From: Ptiloglossa arizonensis
Lineage: Eukaryota; Arthropoda; Insecta; Hymenoptera; Colletidae
Assembly: GCF_051014685.1 (NCBI RefSeq)
Contig: NC_135055.1
Location: 12,698,001 to 12,762,000 of the forward strand
DNA: 64,000 nt
Direction of reading: 5' to 3'
Part shown: piece after piece, positions 51,125 to 61,843 of the stretch
Numbering within the stretch: position 1 is the first letter of the stretch
Layout: every line of letters begins with the position of its first letter
Made by a program: the position numbers and the translations under genes
The notes under the pieces: model-generated
What the model was told of the DNA's origin: nothing
Seen by the model: the letters and a program-made list of their open reading frames with translations, nothing else
Database searches by the model: none

Positions 51125-53415
51125 TTGCACGAATAAGATGCATATTGTAACATAAATGTTCGAAACATGTATAAATGTTAATAACAATCGCGTAGAGGAA
51201 CAAACAATCACTAGAATCATTCGTCTTTACAGATTTCGGAATAACTTGATGCTTATATATCATGATAAATAACAACAGTTATAGCAGTATACTATGAACA
51301 ATTATTAATAATATCCTAGCATAAATAATGGCTTAAAATAGCATTTCGTTGAAACATTGTTCGTTCGTGAAGAAATTTTTCGTCGAGAATCAACTGACAT
51401 TCTCAAGGCTACACGTATCGATCATCGATTCACGAGTATTCAACGCGATGATTTTTCTATCCAGAAGAGCGATTAATTGAATTTCGGCACTATTAAGTAA
51501 AGAGTACAACTTTTACGCGTATTGTGTAAATTATAAGAATTAAACAAATGTTAAATTAAGGTACCAAATAGAGAATTATTACTTTCCATGCTTAAAAACT
51601 TTACGAAACACGGTTTTACTTCGAATCTCGATAAAAATTAATTTCTATCGGCAAATCAATCATTTATAATGCATAAATAAGATGCACATTATTCGATTAA
51701 TGTTAGGAACATGCGTAAATGTTAATAACAATCGCGGAAATGAACAAACATTCACCGAAACCGATCGCCTTTGCAGATTTCGCAATATCTCGATGTTTGT
51801 TTATCATAATTATTAACAACCGTCGTAGGACCATACTTTAGACAATTATTAACAACGTCCTTGTATAAATAATGGCTTAAAATATCATTTCGTTGAAATA
51901 TTCTTTGTTCGCCAAGGAATTTTTCGCTGAGATCCAACTGACATTCTCAAGGCTACACGTATCGATTATCGATTCACAACTATTCATCGGGATGATTTTT
52001 CTATCCAGAACCTGCGATTAATTGAATTTTGGCACTTTTATGTAAAAAATATCACTTCTACGCGTATTGTGTAAATTATAAGAATTAAACAAATGTTAAA
52101 TTAATGTATCTAATGAACAATTGTCACTTTCCATGCTTAAAAACTTTACGAAACACGTTTTAACAACGAATATCGATCAAAATCAATTTCTATAAGTTTC
52201 TTAATTAATTGCAATACATAAATAAGATGCACATTGTTCGATCAATATTGGGAACATGCATAAATGTTAATAACAATCGCGGAAATGAACAAACATTCAC
52301 CGAAACCGATCGCCTTTGCAGATTTCGCAATATATCGATGTTTGTTTATCATAATTATTAACAACCGTCGTAGGACCATACTTTAGACAATTATTAACAA
52401 CGTCCTTGTATAAATAATGGCTTAAAATATCATTTCGTTGAAATATTCTTTGTTCGCCAAGGAATTTTTCGCTGAGATCCAACTGACATTCTCAAGGCTA
52501 CACGTATCGATTATCGATTCACAAGTATTCATCGGGATGATTTTTCTATCCAGAACCTGCGATTAATTGAATTTTGGCACTTTTATGTAAAAAATATCAC
52601 TTCTACGCGTATTGTGTAAATTATAAGAATTAAACAAATGTTAAATTAATGTATCTAATGAACAATTGTCACTTTCCATGCTTAAAAACTTTACGAAACA
52701 CGTTTTAACAACGAATATCGATCAAAATCAATTTCTATAAGTTTCTTAATTAATTGCAATACATAAATAAGATGCACATTGTTCGATCAATATTGGGAAC
52801 ATGCATAAATGTTAATAACAATCGCGGAAATGAACAAACATTCACCGAAACCGATCGCCTTTGCAGATTTCGCAATATATCGATGTTTGTTTATCATAAT
52901 TATTAACAACCGTCGTAGGACCATACTTTAGACAATTATTAACAACGTCCTTGTATAAATAATGGCTTAAAATATCATTTCGTTGAAATATTCTTTGTTC
53001 GCCAAGGAATTTTTCGCTGAGATCCAACTGACATTCTCAAGGCTACACGTATCGATTATCGATTCACAAGTATTCATCGGGATGATTTTTCTATCCAGAA
53101 CCTGCGATTAATTGAATTTTGGCACTTTTATGTAAAAAATATCACTTCTACGCGTATTGTGTAAATTATAAGAATTAAACAAATGTTAAATTAATGTATC
53201 TAATGAACAATTGTCACTTTCCATGCTTAAAAACTTTACGAAACACGTTTTAACAACGAATATCGATCAAAATCAATTTCTATAAGTTTCTTAATTAATT
53301 GCAATACATAAATAAGATGCACATTGTTCGATCAATATTGGGAACATGCATAAATGTTAGTAACTATCGCGGAAATGAACAAACATTCACCGAAACCGTT
53401 CGCCTTCGAAGATTT
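51125..53415. repeat. 545-bp tandem array of composite unit 1
   Basis: A diverged leading unit (about 51235-51775, plus a fragment before it) is followed by three near-identical 545-bp units (starts about 51776, 52321 and 52866) and a short fourth fragment that runs into the promoter-like module. Landmarks per unit: gttaataacaatcgcggaaa, atcgattatcgattcac and cgcgtattgtgtaaattata. Units differ at single bases (for example acaactattc against acaagtattc). The 61-codon minus-strand frame seen once per unit is a by-product of the near-perfect repetition; 545 is not divisible by three and the frame resembles nothing. The same array with two full units lies 8.3 kb downstream. Confidence 0.95.
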
Positions 53416-53468
53416 CGATTAGATCGAACAAAGACAATGGAAGAAACGGTAAGTCACCTTGGGGAGGG

Positions 53469-53532
53469 TATATAAGGAGCCCCCGGTTGTTTAAAATTTC
53501 ATTCTTCCTGGAGGCTCCGAGGTGGACGGATC
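53469..53532 (+). promoter_or_regulatory. TATA + Inr + DPE core promoter signature (copy 1)
   Basis: TATATAAG at 53469-53476; TCATTC at 53499-53504, a perfect match to the arthropod initiator TCAKTY with its A at 53501, 32 nt after the TATA start; and GGATC at 53528-53532, exactly +28 to +32 and matching the DPE consensus RGWYV. All three spacings are those expected for RNA polymerase II in insects. It lies about 50 bp after the 545-bp array. Each motif alone is weak evidence; the correct spacing of all three is what supports the call. Confidence 0.6.
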
Positions 53533-53579
53533 TCTTCGTTTTAGGTTCATGGAAGGGGTACCCCCCACCTTGGTAACCG

Positions 53580-53610
53580 GTACTGGCCGCCGGTAGGCGG
53601 TGGTCAGTAC
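53580..53610 (+). other. Bulged hairpin shortly after the putative start site
   Basis: GTACTGGCCGCC (53580-53591) pairs with GGCGG...CAGTAC (53596-53610) around a GGTA loop: 12 pairs, including one G-U, with a 3-nt bulge. In RNA it would sit about 80 nt from the predicted start. Repeated in unit 2 at 61891-61921. Confidence 0.6.
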
Positions 53611-53996
53611 TGGCGACCATTCTCTCAATCCTTTCTTTGATTTTTAATTGTTTCTTTGTGTAATTTATTTTATTTGTTCTCTGATTTTAATTTGTACTTG
53701 TTTTTCCATGTTTATTATTCTGTCACTGCTTCGTTTATTTTCTTTATTACTGCACGACTGTATGTAATCACTGACCAACTTCATTTCTATTTTCTCCTTT
53801 ATTCTATTTAGCTCCTTTAGATAGATGTATCGGAAAACGAAGAACGAAGAGGACTGATGCATTGCATCCTCCGCGGGACTGCTAATTCTAAGTATAGACT
53901 AAGTTAGTTTTAAGGCCACCATGTACGAATATCTGTGATCTGCCGAGCAATTGTCCAATCTTTAGCTTAATTTTGCTCGCTTCCTCGTTCCTCAGC

Positions 53997-54033
53997 CCGG
54001 TCACCACTGCTTGTTGCATAAGCAAGTGACCGG
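53997..54033 (+). other. Stem-loop CCGGTCAC/GTGACCGG in sub-repeat 1
   Basis: 8-bp stem (53997-54004 with 54026-54033) enclosing a smaller GCTT/AAGC pairing. The equivalent in sub-repeat 2 (54518-54525 with 54547-54554) reads GTGGCCGG on the 3' arm, turning one A-U into a G-U, so pairing survives the substitution. Confidence 0.55.
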
Positions 54034-54400
54034 CCGTGGAGGTGGACCGAACGGTCGATCGCCGTCTCTTCTGGTGCGTCCGCTTTGAGAGAGAACATGC
54101 AGCGAACACAGGGGCAGGTGTTCGCACCGGTCCCTGTGGAAGCCCCTGTGCCACAAGACCCTCTCTTCGTCATCCTCCGTGAGACAGGTCCACGCTCCGC
54201 GTGGCTCCTGGCTGCGGAGTTGGGAGAAACGGGGCACTCCAAGGAGTGGACGGCGTCGCGCATTTCCTTGAGAATCGGGCCCACTGAGGGGAAACGGGAC
54301 CGACCTAGTAGGAACAACTCCACGGTTCGCGTCGCGTATTCTCCAATTTTGCCTCATTTTTCCATAATGTAATTGCTCGGCAGAATTAAACGAGGAGATC

Positions 54401-54966
54401 GAAGGAACATTGATTCCTTCTATCTCTGCAGTTAGAATAAGTTAGTCTTAAGGCTGTGATCTGCCAAGCAATTATCCAATCTTTAGCTTAATTTTGCTCG
54501 CTTCCTCGTTCCTCGGTCCGGTCACCACTGCTTTTTGTAGAAGCAAGTGGCCGGCCGTGTAGGTGGTCCGAACGGTCTATCGCCGTCTCTTCCGGTGTGT
54601 CTGCTTTCAGGGGGGACATGTTGCGAGCACAGGAGCAGGCAGTTTTGCCAGTCCCTGCGAAAGCCGCCAAAATAAGACCCTCTCGTCGTAAAGATGGAGA
54701 AACGGGGCACTCCTCTAGGGGAGTGGATGGCGTCGCTCGTTTTCTCTGGAATCGGACCCACTGAAGAGAAACGGGATAGACCTAGTAGGATCAACCGCAC
54801 GGTTCGTGTCGCGTCTTTCCTAATTTTGCCTCATTTTTCCTTAATCTAATTGCTTGGCAGAACTAAACGAGGAGATCGAAGGAACATTGTTTCCTTCTAT
54901 CTCTGGAGTTTAGTAATTTCGTTTGTACTGCGTGTCGAGGGAGATCGATGGAACTTTGATTCCATC
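54401..54966 (+). other. Three related stem-loops with a compensatory change
   Basis: Stem-loop 1: GAAGGAA (54401-54407) with TTCCTTC (54414-54420). Stem-loop 2: GAAGGAA (54878-54884) with TTCCTTC (54891-54897). Stem-loop 3: GATGGAA (54947-54953) with TTCCATC (54960-54966). The third has swapped an A-U for a U-A pair at stem position 3, with both arms changed together, and loops are 6 nt. The surrounding gagatcga...tatctctc sequence shows the three are diverged copies of one motif. Confidence 0.6.
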
Positions 54967-55020
54967 TATCTCTCTCCGGGTCTCCGCTCGCAGCAACCTC
55001 CACGTGGTGAGACCTGGTAA

Positions 55021-55069
55021 TCGGTATTACTCGCGACGAACAATAATTATTCGTCGCGGGTAGTACCGA
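55021..55069 (+). other. 20-bp terminal hairpin of unit 1
   Basis: tcggtattactcgcgacgaa (55021-55040) pairs over all 20 positions with ttcgtcgcgggtagtaccga (55050-55069), with two G-U pairs and a 9-nt AT loop. A second inverted repeat (GGTCTC 54979-54984 with GAGACC 55009-55014) precedes it. The hairpin ends about 20 bp before the point where similarity between units 1 and 2 drops sharply. It is followed by gCTAAt, which resembles a Helitron-style CTRR end, but so short a match proves little. Confidence 0.7.
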
Positions 55070-55090
55070 GCTAATTGGCTGCGAATTTAG

Positions 55091-55243
55091 AATATTACAT
55101 TAATGAAATTTTTGTTAATTGAAATTGATTAATAAGTACATCATAGTTTAATAATTGATACGTGCAGAAATATTTGAGAATAAAAGAGAGTATCCTGAAG
55201 TAATAACAACCTGAAAGGGGAAAGTACGATACATATACTTACG
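55091..55243. repeat. Diverged right flank shared by the two units
   Basis: Aligns without gaps to 63402-63554. I count about 19 differences in 153 positions, against about four in the 1.67 kb to the left. The match stops at acatatacttacg in both copies. Confidence 0.8.
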
Positions 55244-58200
55244 AAGGAAGTGCACCTCACCCAAACATTCTTATTGTCGCAATTAACAGAATGTAAAAGA
55301 TACACTTAAACGCAAGATAAATTACGAGGTAAAAGCAGTTATAAATTCGTAAATCCATAAACGAGCTTATTTGCATCGAAGAGACATAAATAATTACGAA
55401 ATTGTTCGGATGGAACGAATTGAGTCTAATTTTGTTCGCTGCTCCATTATGGTATTATGATTTTACGACCTCCTTTCCTCTCATAATTTGTCTTACGTTC
55501 AAGCATATTCTATACGTTTTCTTAATTACAACATTAAGAATATCTCGATGGACGGTACAATCTCGTATATATTATATATTACTTTTTTCTTCTTTTCATG
55601 ATAAATGACTTCTTGAACAGGATCGATTACAATCGCGGAAACTCGAAAAGTGGAAGAATTTCGAGACAAGTGTTCATGTCACGTTCACGTCTAAGGAAAC
55701 GTGCATTATTCCGACAAGAATTGAATAATTTTCGGAAAAATTCCAATATTTAATGTATCGTTACACATACTCGAAATTCCGAGTCGATTCGCCGGATCGT
55801 TCCCTCGCAATTTTCGTACTCGTTCGTTTATTTCTTCCGCTATGTAAACCGCGTGCGTACTTTGCGATAATAACGAGCATCGTGTTGCCCGCGAGGGTAG
55901 CGAGCGAAACGTACCTCGTTATTAAAATTGCGCTACCCGTTGTCTAATAAACCAGCGACGCAGATGCTACGCTCGATTCCCTTTTTCGCTCAGTTGTCTC
56001 CGCTTTACCGACCTCGCGCCACTTCTCGTTTCAATGCTTCGGTCCCACGTGTACTTTTGTCTGTTAGCTTTGTCAAGGGTCATATGTTTATGGAACAGCG
56101 AATTCGTCGTCGAGCACGAATTCGTCTTGCATTCTATTCCGCTTGTCGTCTGCGACGCAGACAGGGCGTTGACAATGTGCGCGACTCTTCAGAGAAGTGC
56201 ACCCTCGCTCTACGAAACGTATTTCGAACAACGATTGTTTCAAAAATTGCACAGCGAACGAAACGTTTGGCGACGTTCGTTAAACGCGATCGTAAGTACC
56301 GCGAACTAGTTTTTAATTTTCTGGGGTTTGGTATTCTTGCGAATCAAACTGCTCGGTTCATTTATAGGGATTGCTATGGAAAATAAATACGTGAAATACG
56401 TACAAATACGAGATAAGCTTTAGTTTACTTAAGAGGTTCTGACACCAGGAGTTTTTTCGCCTTTTAGCCGAGGTCGTGATAGTTTTTTGCTTAAGTTTTA
56501 GAACGAAATTCGTTTTGAGTATCAGTCCTCGACGTACACGCGTTACGTTTTATGTCTTATGTTACTTTTTATGATTTTTACGTATTGATTTTAATTATTG
56601 TGTTTCTTTTTCTGTTATATTAATTATTGTCATAGTCACCCTAGTCAATATATATATACATGAAATTTAAATTACAAATATCCAAGTTCTCTTTGGAATC
56701 CTGACACTCGTCTATCCTTGACATCTCAAAAATAAATGATTCTTTTCCATACTTTGGCTTGTGTAGTCTTTTAAATATTTATCCAAATAGTGACAGTATC
56801 GGGATAAAAATGTCTAAAGATATACTTTACGAAATATTCTAAATTCCTTAACAAGATATACGAGGGTAGATTCATTGCAATATTTTCTTTTTATATATAT
56901 TTCGACACATTCTTCCGAACACTGGTAAAATTGAGTTAAGGATTTGTAAAAATGTAATAAATTTCTTACGAAATCATGAGGGAGCCTTTTAGACATTTTA
57001 TTATACACTTCTAAATATTCTTCGGAATATTGACAAGTATTAGGACAAGAGTTTTTAAAATATACTACAGATGAAACAAATTCTCAAATAAAATACATGA
57101 GAGTTTCGATATATATTTATCTAACAATATAAGACGAAAATTGCTCTTCACCTTTATTCAGTAGCGTGAATATTTCTAAGGAAATAACTATAGAAAATTA
57201 TTTAAACGCGTATAATAATTATTTTAATTTTATAAGGAGAAATAACGAAACAAGAACCATAATGTTTCACACGTAAGTGTGAAACGTCTTCTTGGATGAA
57301 ACGTGTTTTCATAAATTAGAATATTTTATTCGCAAGAAGCTATACTTTCTCGAAATATGATACTCCACATAATTTAATAATATTTCACAATTGAGCCTAT
57401 TTAAATCAAAACTGACACGATGGGAACAATAGTTGGTAAGATTGTTACTAACATTTGTGTGTAAGATCATCTTTCGAAATATTCGTAGTACTATAATTCG
57501 TATTATAGAACTGATACTCTCAAATTTGTCTCGAAGAGATCGGTAACGATTACTGAAAACTCTTAACAGGCCCAAGTGGAAATTCTTCTTCTGTATCCAC
57601 TTTTCACCGTTGTTATATACCATAACGTACGATTCGCGTGTTGAACTTACAGCTCGCGTCGTAGACGCAATATAACAGATGGAATTATCTCGAATCCTCC
57701 TTTTAACTGTGTACTCGGCTGAACGAGCCCGAATCCATCCTCTGTTCCAACTTCTGCTTGATAAACAGACGCGAAACTCCTCGAGTTGTAATAATATTTG
57801 AACAAAAGCCTCCGCACTATGGTTTAAGCCATGATACGCGGGATTCGCGCACTAGCGAATACGAATTAAGGAATTAAAGTCGAAAGAGGACGTGCTATCT
57901 GCTATCGCGATAAGACGTGTCACGCTTAATCCGTCGAGATTTCATTACAGTCTCAGTTCCCACCGTTCCGTATCTAGATTATTCTCGCAACGAGGAACGC
58001 CCACGCTTCTTCTTTCGAAGAACTGAAAAATTTTCACTGTGAAAGAGACATCTTCCAAGGAGAGCTACTTCGAAGGATCGTAAAATTTCAAGAAATACAA
58101 CGTATCTCGACAAAGACCGATAACAAATACTGTCGAATAATAAAATTATATTCACATATCGAGATACTAGATGAACAACAAGAAGAAAGTAGACGATCTT

Positions 58201-58984
58201 GGATATTTAAAGTTCTCGAGATCATTGGAATTGTTTTATCGTAATCAGATATTTCTATCACCGTATTGTTGCAAGTGACAGAGAATGAAAGAAAATTGTT
58301 AAAAAAAATGGTTGTAAACGGTACTTGAACCGGGTTAGGCCAAAAGGAACTTTCCTCCTAACTCAACACTGCATTCATTTCGCCTAAGTATTTTGTTCAT
58401 GAAAACAACAAAACTTTAACGATTTTTTATTCGAAAATGGGAGTTACTTTGCAATTTTATTAATGCTCATCTATTACATAAACGTCTGAACAAAATTTGA
58501 TCATAGAACTAAGGGAACACCTGCGACTTTTCCCCTCAAGACACTTCACAGAGTATCCATTCCAAGAAAAATACGATTACTTTTTTCCGAATGCCACAAT
58601 TAAATATTACCCTTGGTATACAAAATACCCCAACGTGGGTAATTAAAGGTTAATCACCCAGAATAACTCGTTATTTAATAACTTCGTAAACAAATGTTTC
58701 AAATGAAATTTCTCGGTTCGGATGAGACTTATTACGTGTTTACATTCCAATTTTTTGTGTCTCATATTTTTGGAGATATTCTATAATAAGATTGACCTCC
58801 TATCGATCTTGAATCTTAAAACGAAACGAAAATATGTGAAGAGTAATTTCGGAATGAAATTTCTGAAACATTTCTTTACGATGTCAACAGATAATGAATT
58901 ATTTCGAGTGGCTATTCTTATTATCTCGTATTTCATCCAATTGAAAAAAGAAACAACAGAAACGATAAAAATACCAGAATTATA
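55244..58984. other. Non-coding stretch between the two composite units
   Basis: AT-rich. A GC-richer block at 55.74-56.39 kb is open in several plus-strand frames (longest 152 codons, 55928-56386), with no recognisable domain. A perfect 9-bp hairpin with a GTAA loop (gtttcacac/gtgtgaaac, 57264-57285) is present. No transposase or exon was recognised. Confidence 0.45.
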
Positions 58985-59548
58985 AATGATAAAAAATTAT
59001 AGATCTCACCCTGTGAGTAGTAGAGGAAAGAAATAATAAAAACCTTAAAAATACCAGAATCTAAATATTTCACAATCGATTTTAATTGATTTACCCTGTA
59101 CGTAATTGAAGAACGAAACAATGAACACGATAAAAATACCGGAATGCAAATGTTTCAGCATTGTAGACTTCGTTGAAAAATTTCAAAATTACAGATTTTA
59201 ATCGACTTACCCTAGATATGATAAAGGAAAGAAATAACGGAAACGATAAAAATACCACAATCTGGAGGCATCTTCAGAATTATTGTTTCAGAATTGTAGA
59301 CTTTGTTGGAAAATTTCAAAATTACAGATTTTAATCGACTCACCCCAGATGTGATAAACGAAAGAAATAACGGAAACGATCAAAATACCACAATCTGGAT
59401 GCATCTTCAGAATTATTGTTACAGAATTGTAGACTTTGTTGGAAGATTTCAAAATTACAGATTTTAATCGACTCACCCCAGATGTGATAAACGAAAGAAA
59501 TAACGAAAACGATCAAAATACCACAATCTGGATGCATCTTCAGAATTA
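58985..59548. repeat. 133-bp tandem array
   Basis: Landmark accacaatctgga at 59254, 59387 and 59520 gives an exact 133-bp period, with attgtagactt.gttgga and acagattttaatcgact in each unit. Before 59254 the array decays into shorter, poorly matching units carrying 'aaaaataccagaat'. Overlapping frames here are repeat artefacts. Confidence 0.9.
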
Positions 59549-60023
59549 TAGATAGTAGTGGTTGGCGGAATCGTGCAAAATTCTATTAACGCGGCGAGAC
59601 ATCTGGTGAAGTTGCGGAATGCGTTTGCTCGGGGCGGTTGCCGCGCGTCGTGTACGCGGAGTCGCAATTACCAAGTGTTTCGAAACTTTCGTTCCGTTTG
59701 CACAACCGGAATCGACATTCCGCTTATTAATAACACAACGCGAGTTACAATGCTATTCGCCGTGGCGTGCAATTGCCGAACAAATTGATTGCTGCGACTC
59801 GTGCGCGCGGCAAATTGAAATACTCCGTTGCAAATTCGCGAATTATTTTTAATTCGCGCGTTTCACGATCGGCGGATAAAAACGACTGACGAGTGCAAAA
59901 GTGATGGAAATAAACACGCACGTGTACGGGGACAGAGATTACATTCGTTCTTTGTTACAATCGAGAAATATATTCGATGTATTGACAAATAAAATTCGTT
60001 TGTTTTTAAGGACAACCAGCAAT
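59549..60023. other. CpG-rich block, nothing recognised
   Basis: 59.56-59.90 kb is rich in CpG and open in two plus-strand frames of about 77 codons. I see no known domain or splice context. It lies just before the second composite unit. Confidence 0.4.
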
Positions 60024-60074
60024 CGTTACATATTTTTACAACATTAATGAAAGCTAGTTGTTTATCAATGCAAG
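60024..60074 (+). repeat. Left 51-bp flanking direct repeat of unit 2
   Basis: Matches 63589-63639 in the same orientation with four differences in 51 positions (start cgttacatattttta, end ttatcaatgcaag). The pair brackets the second composite unit. No counterpart was seen around unit 1. Confidence 0.8.
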
Positions 60075-60090
60075 TTTTTTATCATGTTAT

Positions 60091-61726
60091 TTCGGAATAA
60101 CTTTATGCTTATTTATCATGATAAATAACATCTGTTATAGCGGCATACTTTAAACAATTATTAACAATGTCCTGGTATAAATAATGACCTAAAATATCAT
60201 TTCGTTGAAATATTCTTTGTTCGCGAAGGAATTTTTCCTTAAGATCCAACTGACATTCTAAAAGCTACACGTATCGATAATCGATTCACGAATATTCATT
60301 GCGATGATTTTTCTATCTAGAAAAGTAATTAATTGAATTTCGTCGCTTTTAAGTAAAAAATGCAACTTCTACGCGTATTGCGTATGTTATAAAAATTAAA
60401 CAAATGTGAAATTAAGGTACCAAATAGAGAATTATTACTTTCCATGCTTAAAAACTTTACGAAACACGGTTTTACTTCGAATTTCGATAAAAATTAATTT
60501 CTATCGGCAAATCAATCATTTATAATGCATAAATAAGATGCACACTATTCGATTAATGTTAGGAACATGCGTAAATGTTAATAACAATCGCGGAAATGAA
60601 CAAACATTCACCGAAACCGATCGCCTTTGCAGATTTCGCAATATATCGATGTTTGTTTATCATAATTATTAACAACCGTCGTAGGACCATACTTTAGACA
60701 ATTATTAACAACGTCCTTGTATAAATAATGGCTTAAAATATCATTTCGTTGAAATATTCTTTGTTCGCCAAGGAATTTTTCGCTGAGATCCAACTGACAT
60801 TCTCAAGGCTACACGTATCGATTATCGATTCACAACTATTCATCGGGATGATTTTTCTATCCAGAACCTGCGATTAATTGAATTTTGGCACTTTTATGTA
60901 AAAAATATCACTTCTACGCGTATTGTGTAAATTATAAGAATTAAACAAATGTTAAATTAATGTATCTAATGAACAATTGTCACTTTCCATGCTTAAAAAC
61001 TTTACGAAACACGTTTTAATAACGAATATCGATCAAAATCAATTTCTATAAGTTTCTTAATTAATTGCAATACATAAATAAGATGCACATTGTTCGATCA
61101 ATATTGGGAACATGCATAAATGTTAATAACAATCGCGGAAATGAACAAACATTCACCGAAACCGATCGCCTTTGCAGATTTCGCAATATATCGATGTTTG
61201 TTTATCATAATTATTAACAACCGTCGTAGGACCATACTTTAGACAATTATTAACAACGTCCTTGTATAAATAATGGCTTAAAATATCATTTCGTTGAAAT
61301 ATTCTTTGTTCGCCAAGGAATTTTTCGCTGAGATCCAACTGACATTCTCAAGGCTACACGTATCGATTATCGATTCACAACTATTCATCGGGATGATTTT
61401 TCTATCCAGAACCTGCGATTAATTGAATTTTGGCACTTTTATGTAAAAAATATCACTTCTACGCGTATTGTGTAAATTATAAGAATTAAACAAATGTTAA
61501 ATTAATGTATCTAATGAACAATTGTCACTTTCCATGCTTAAAAACTTTACGAAACACGTTTTAACAACGAATATCGATCAAAATCAATTTCTATAAGTTT
61601 CTTAATTAATTGCAATACATAAATAAGATGCACATTGTTCGATCAATATTGGGAACATGCATAAATGTTAGTAACTATCGCGGAAATGAACAAACATTCA
61701 CCGAAACCGTTCGCCTTCGAAGATTT
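60091..61726. repeat. 545-bp tandem array of composite unit 2
   Basis: A diverged leading unit (60091-60631) is followed by two near-identical 545-bp units (starts about 60632 and 61177) and a short third fragment leading into the promoter-like module. One full unit fewer than the array at 51.1-53.4 kb. The leading units of the two arrays are well over 10% diverged in their first part, but become almost identical from ggtaccaaatagagaatta (60415; 51560 in array 1) onward. Confidence 0.95.
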
Positions 61727-61779
61727 CGATTAGATCGAACAAAGACAATGGAAGAAACGGTAAGTCACCTTGGGGAGGG

Positions 61780-61843
61780 TATATAAGGAGCCCCCGGTTG
61801 TTTAAAATTTCATTCTTCCTGGAGGCTCCGAGGTGGACGGATC
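61780..61843 (+). promoter_or_regulatory. TATA + Inr + DPE core promoter signature (copy 2)
   Basis: TATATAAG at 61780-61787, TCATTC at 61810-61815 (A at 61812) and GGATC at 61839-61843; same spacing as copy 1. Confidence 0.6.

Larger units (their letters stand above)
53416..55090 (+). repeat. Composite unit 1 core: promoter-like module plus structured 1.6 kb
   Basis: GC-richer block following the 545-bp array. In order: a core-promoter-like module, a bulged hairpin at 53580-53610, a T-rich stretch (53626-53830), two diverged sub-repeats offset by 521 bp (starts about 53935 and 54456) with a partial third near 54933, and paired hairpins ending at 55069. Short open frames (up to 118 codons minus, 95 plus) show no recognisable domain, and the two sub-repeats do not preserve a common frame length. 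No reverse transcriptase, transposase or Rep/helicase motif was seen. It could be an LTR/TRIM-type non-autonomous retroelement, a Helitron-like element or a non-coding RNA unit. Nearly identical to 61727-63401. Confidence 0.85.

Noticed and set aside
51752..53027. 61-codon minus-strand frame repeated at 545-bp spacing (also at 60608-61338)
   Set aside because: It recurs only because the DNA repeats nearly perfectly. The unit length is not a multiple of three, no domain is recognisable, and the diverged leading unit does not keep the frame.
53967..54357. Two overlapping 118-codon minus-strand frames and a 95-codon plus frame in the composite core
   Set aside because: Overlapping frames on both strands in a GC-rich patch. 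The related sub-repeat at 54.5-54.8 kb does not preserve their length, and identity between units 1 and 2 is too recent to count as conservation.
53416..55090. Interpreting the composite core as an LTR of an intact retrotransposon between 53 and 64 kb
   Set aside because: The two copies could mimic LTRs about 8.3 kb apart, but the sequence between them shows no gag/pol-like motif, and the flanks and 545-bp array are duplicated too, so a simple LTR pair does not fit. A solo or non-autonomous form is not excluded.
55928..56386. Plus-strand frames near 56 kb with hydrophobic stretches, considered as a chemoreceptor exon
   Set aside because: The frames are short and offset from each other, and no receptor family motif or splice pattern supports them.
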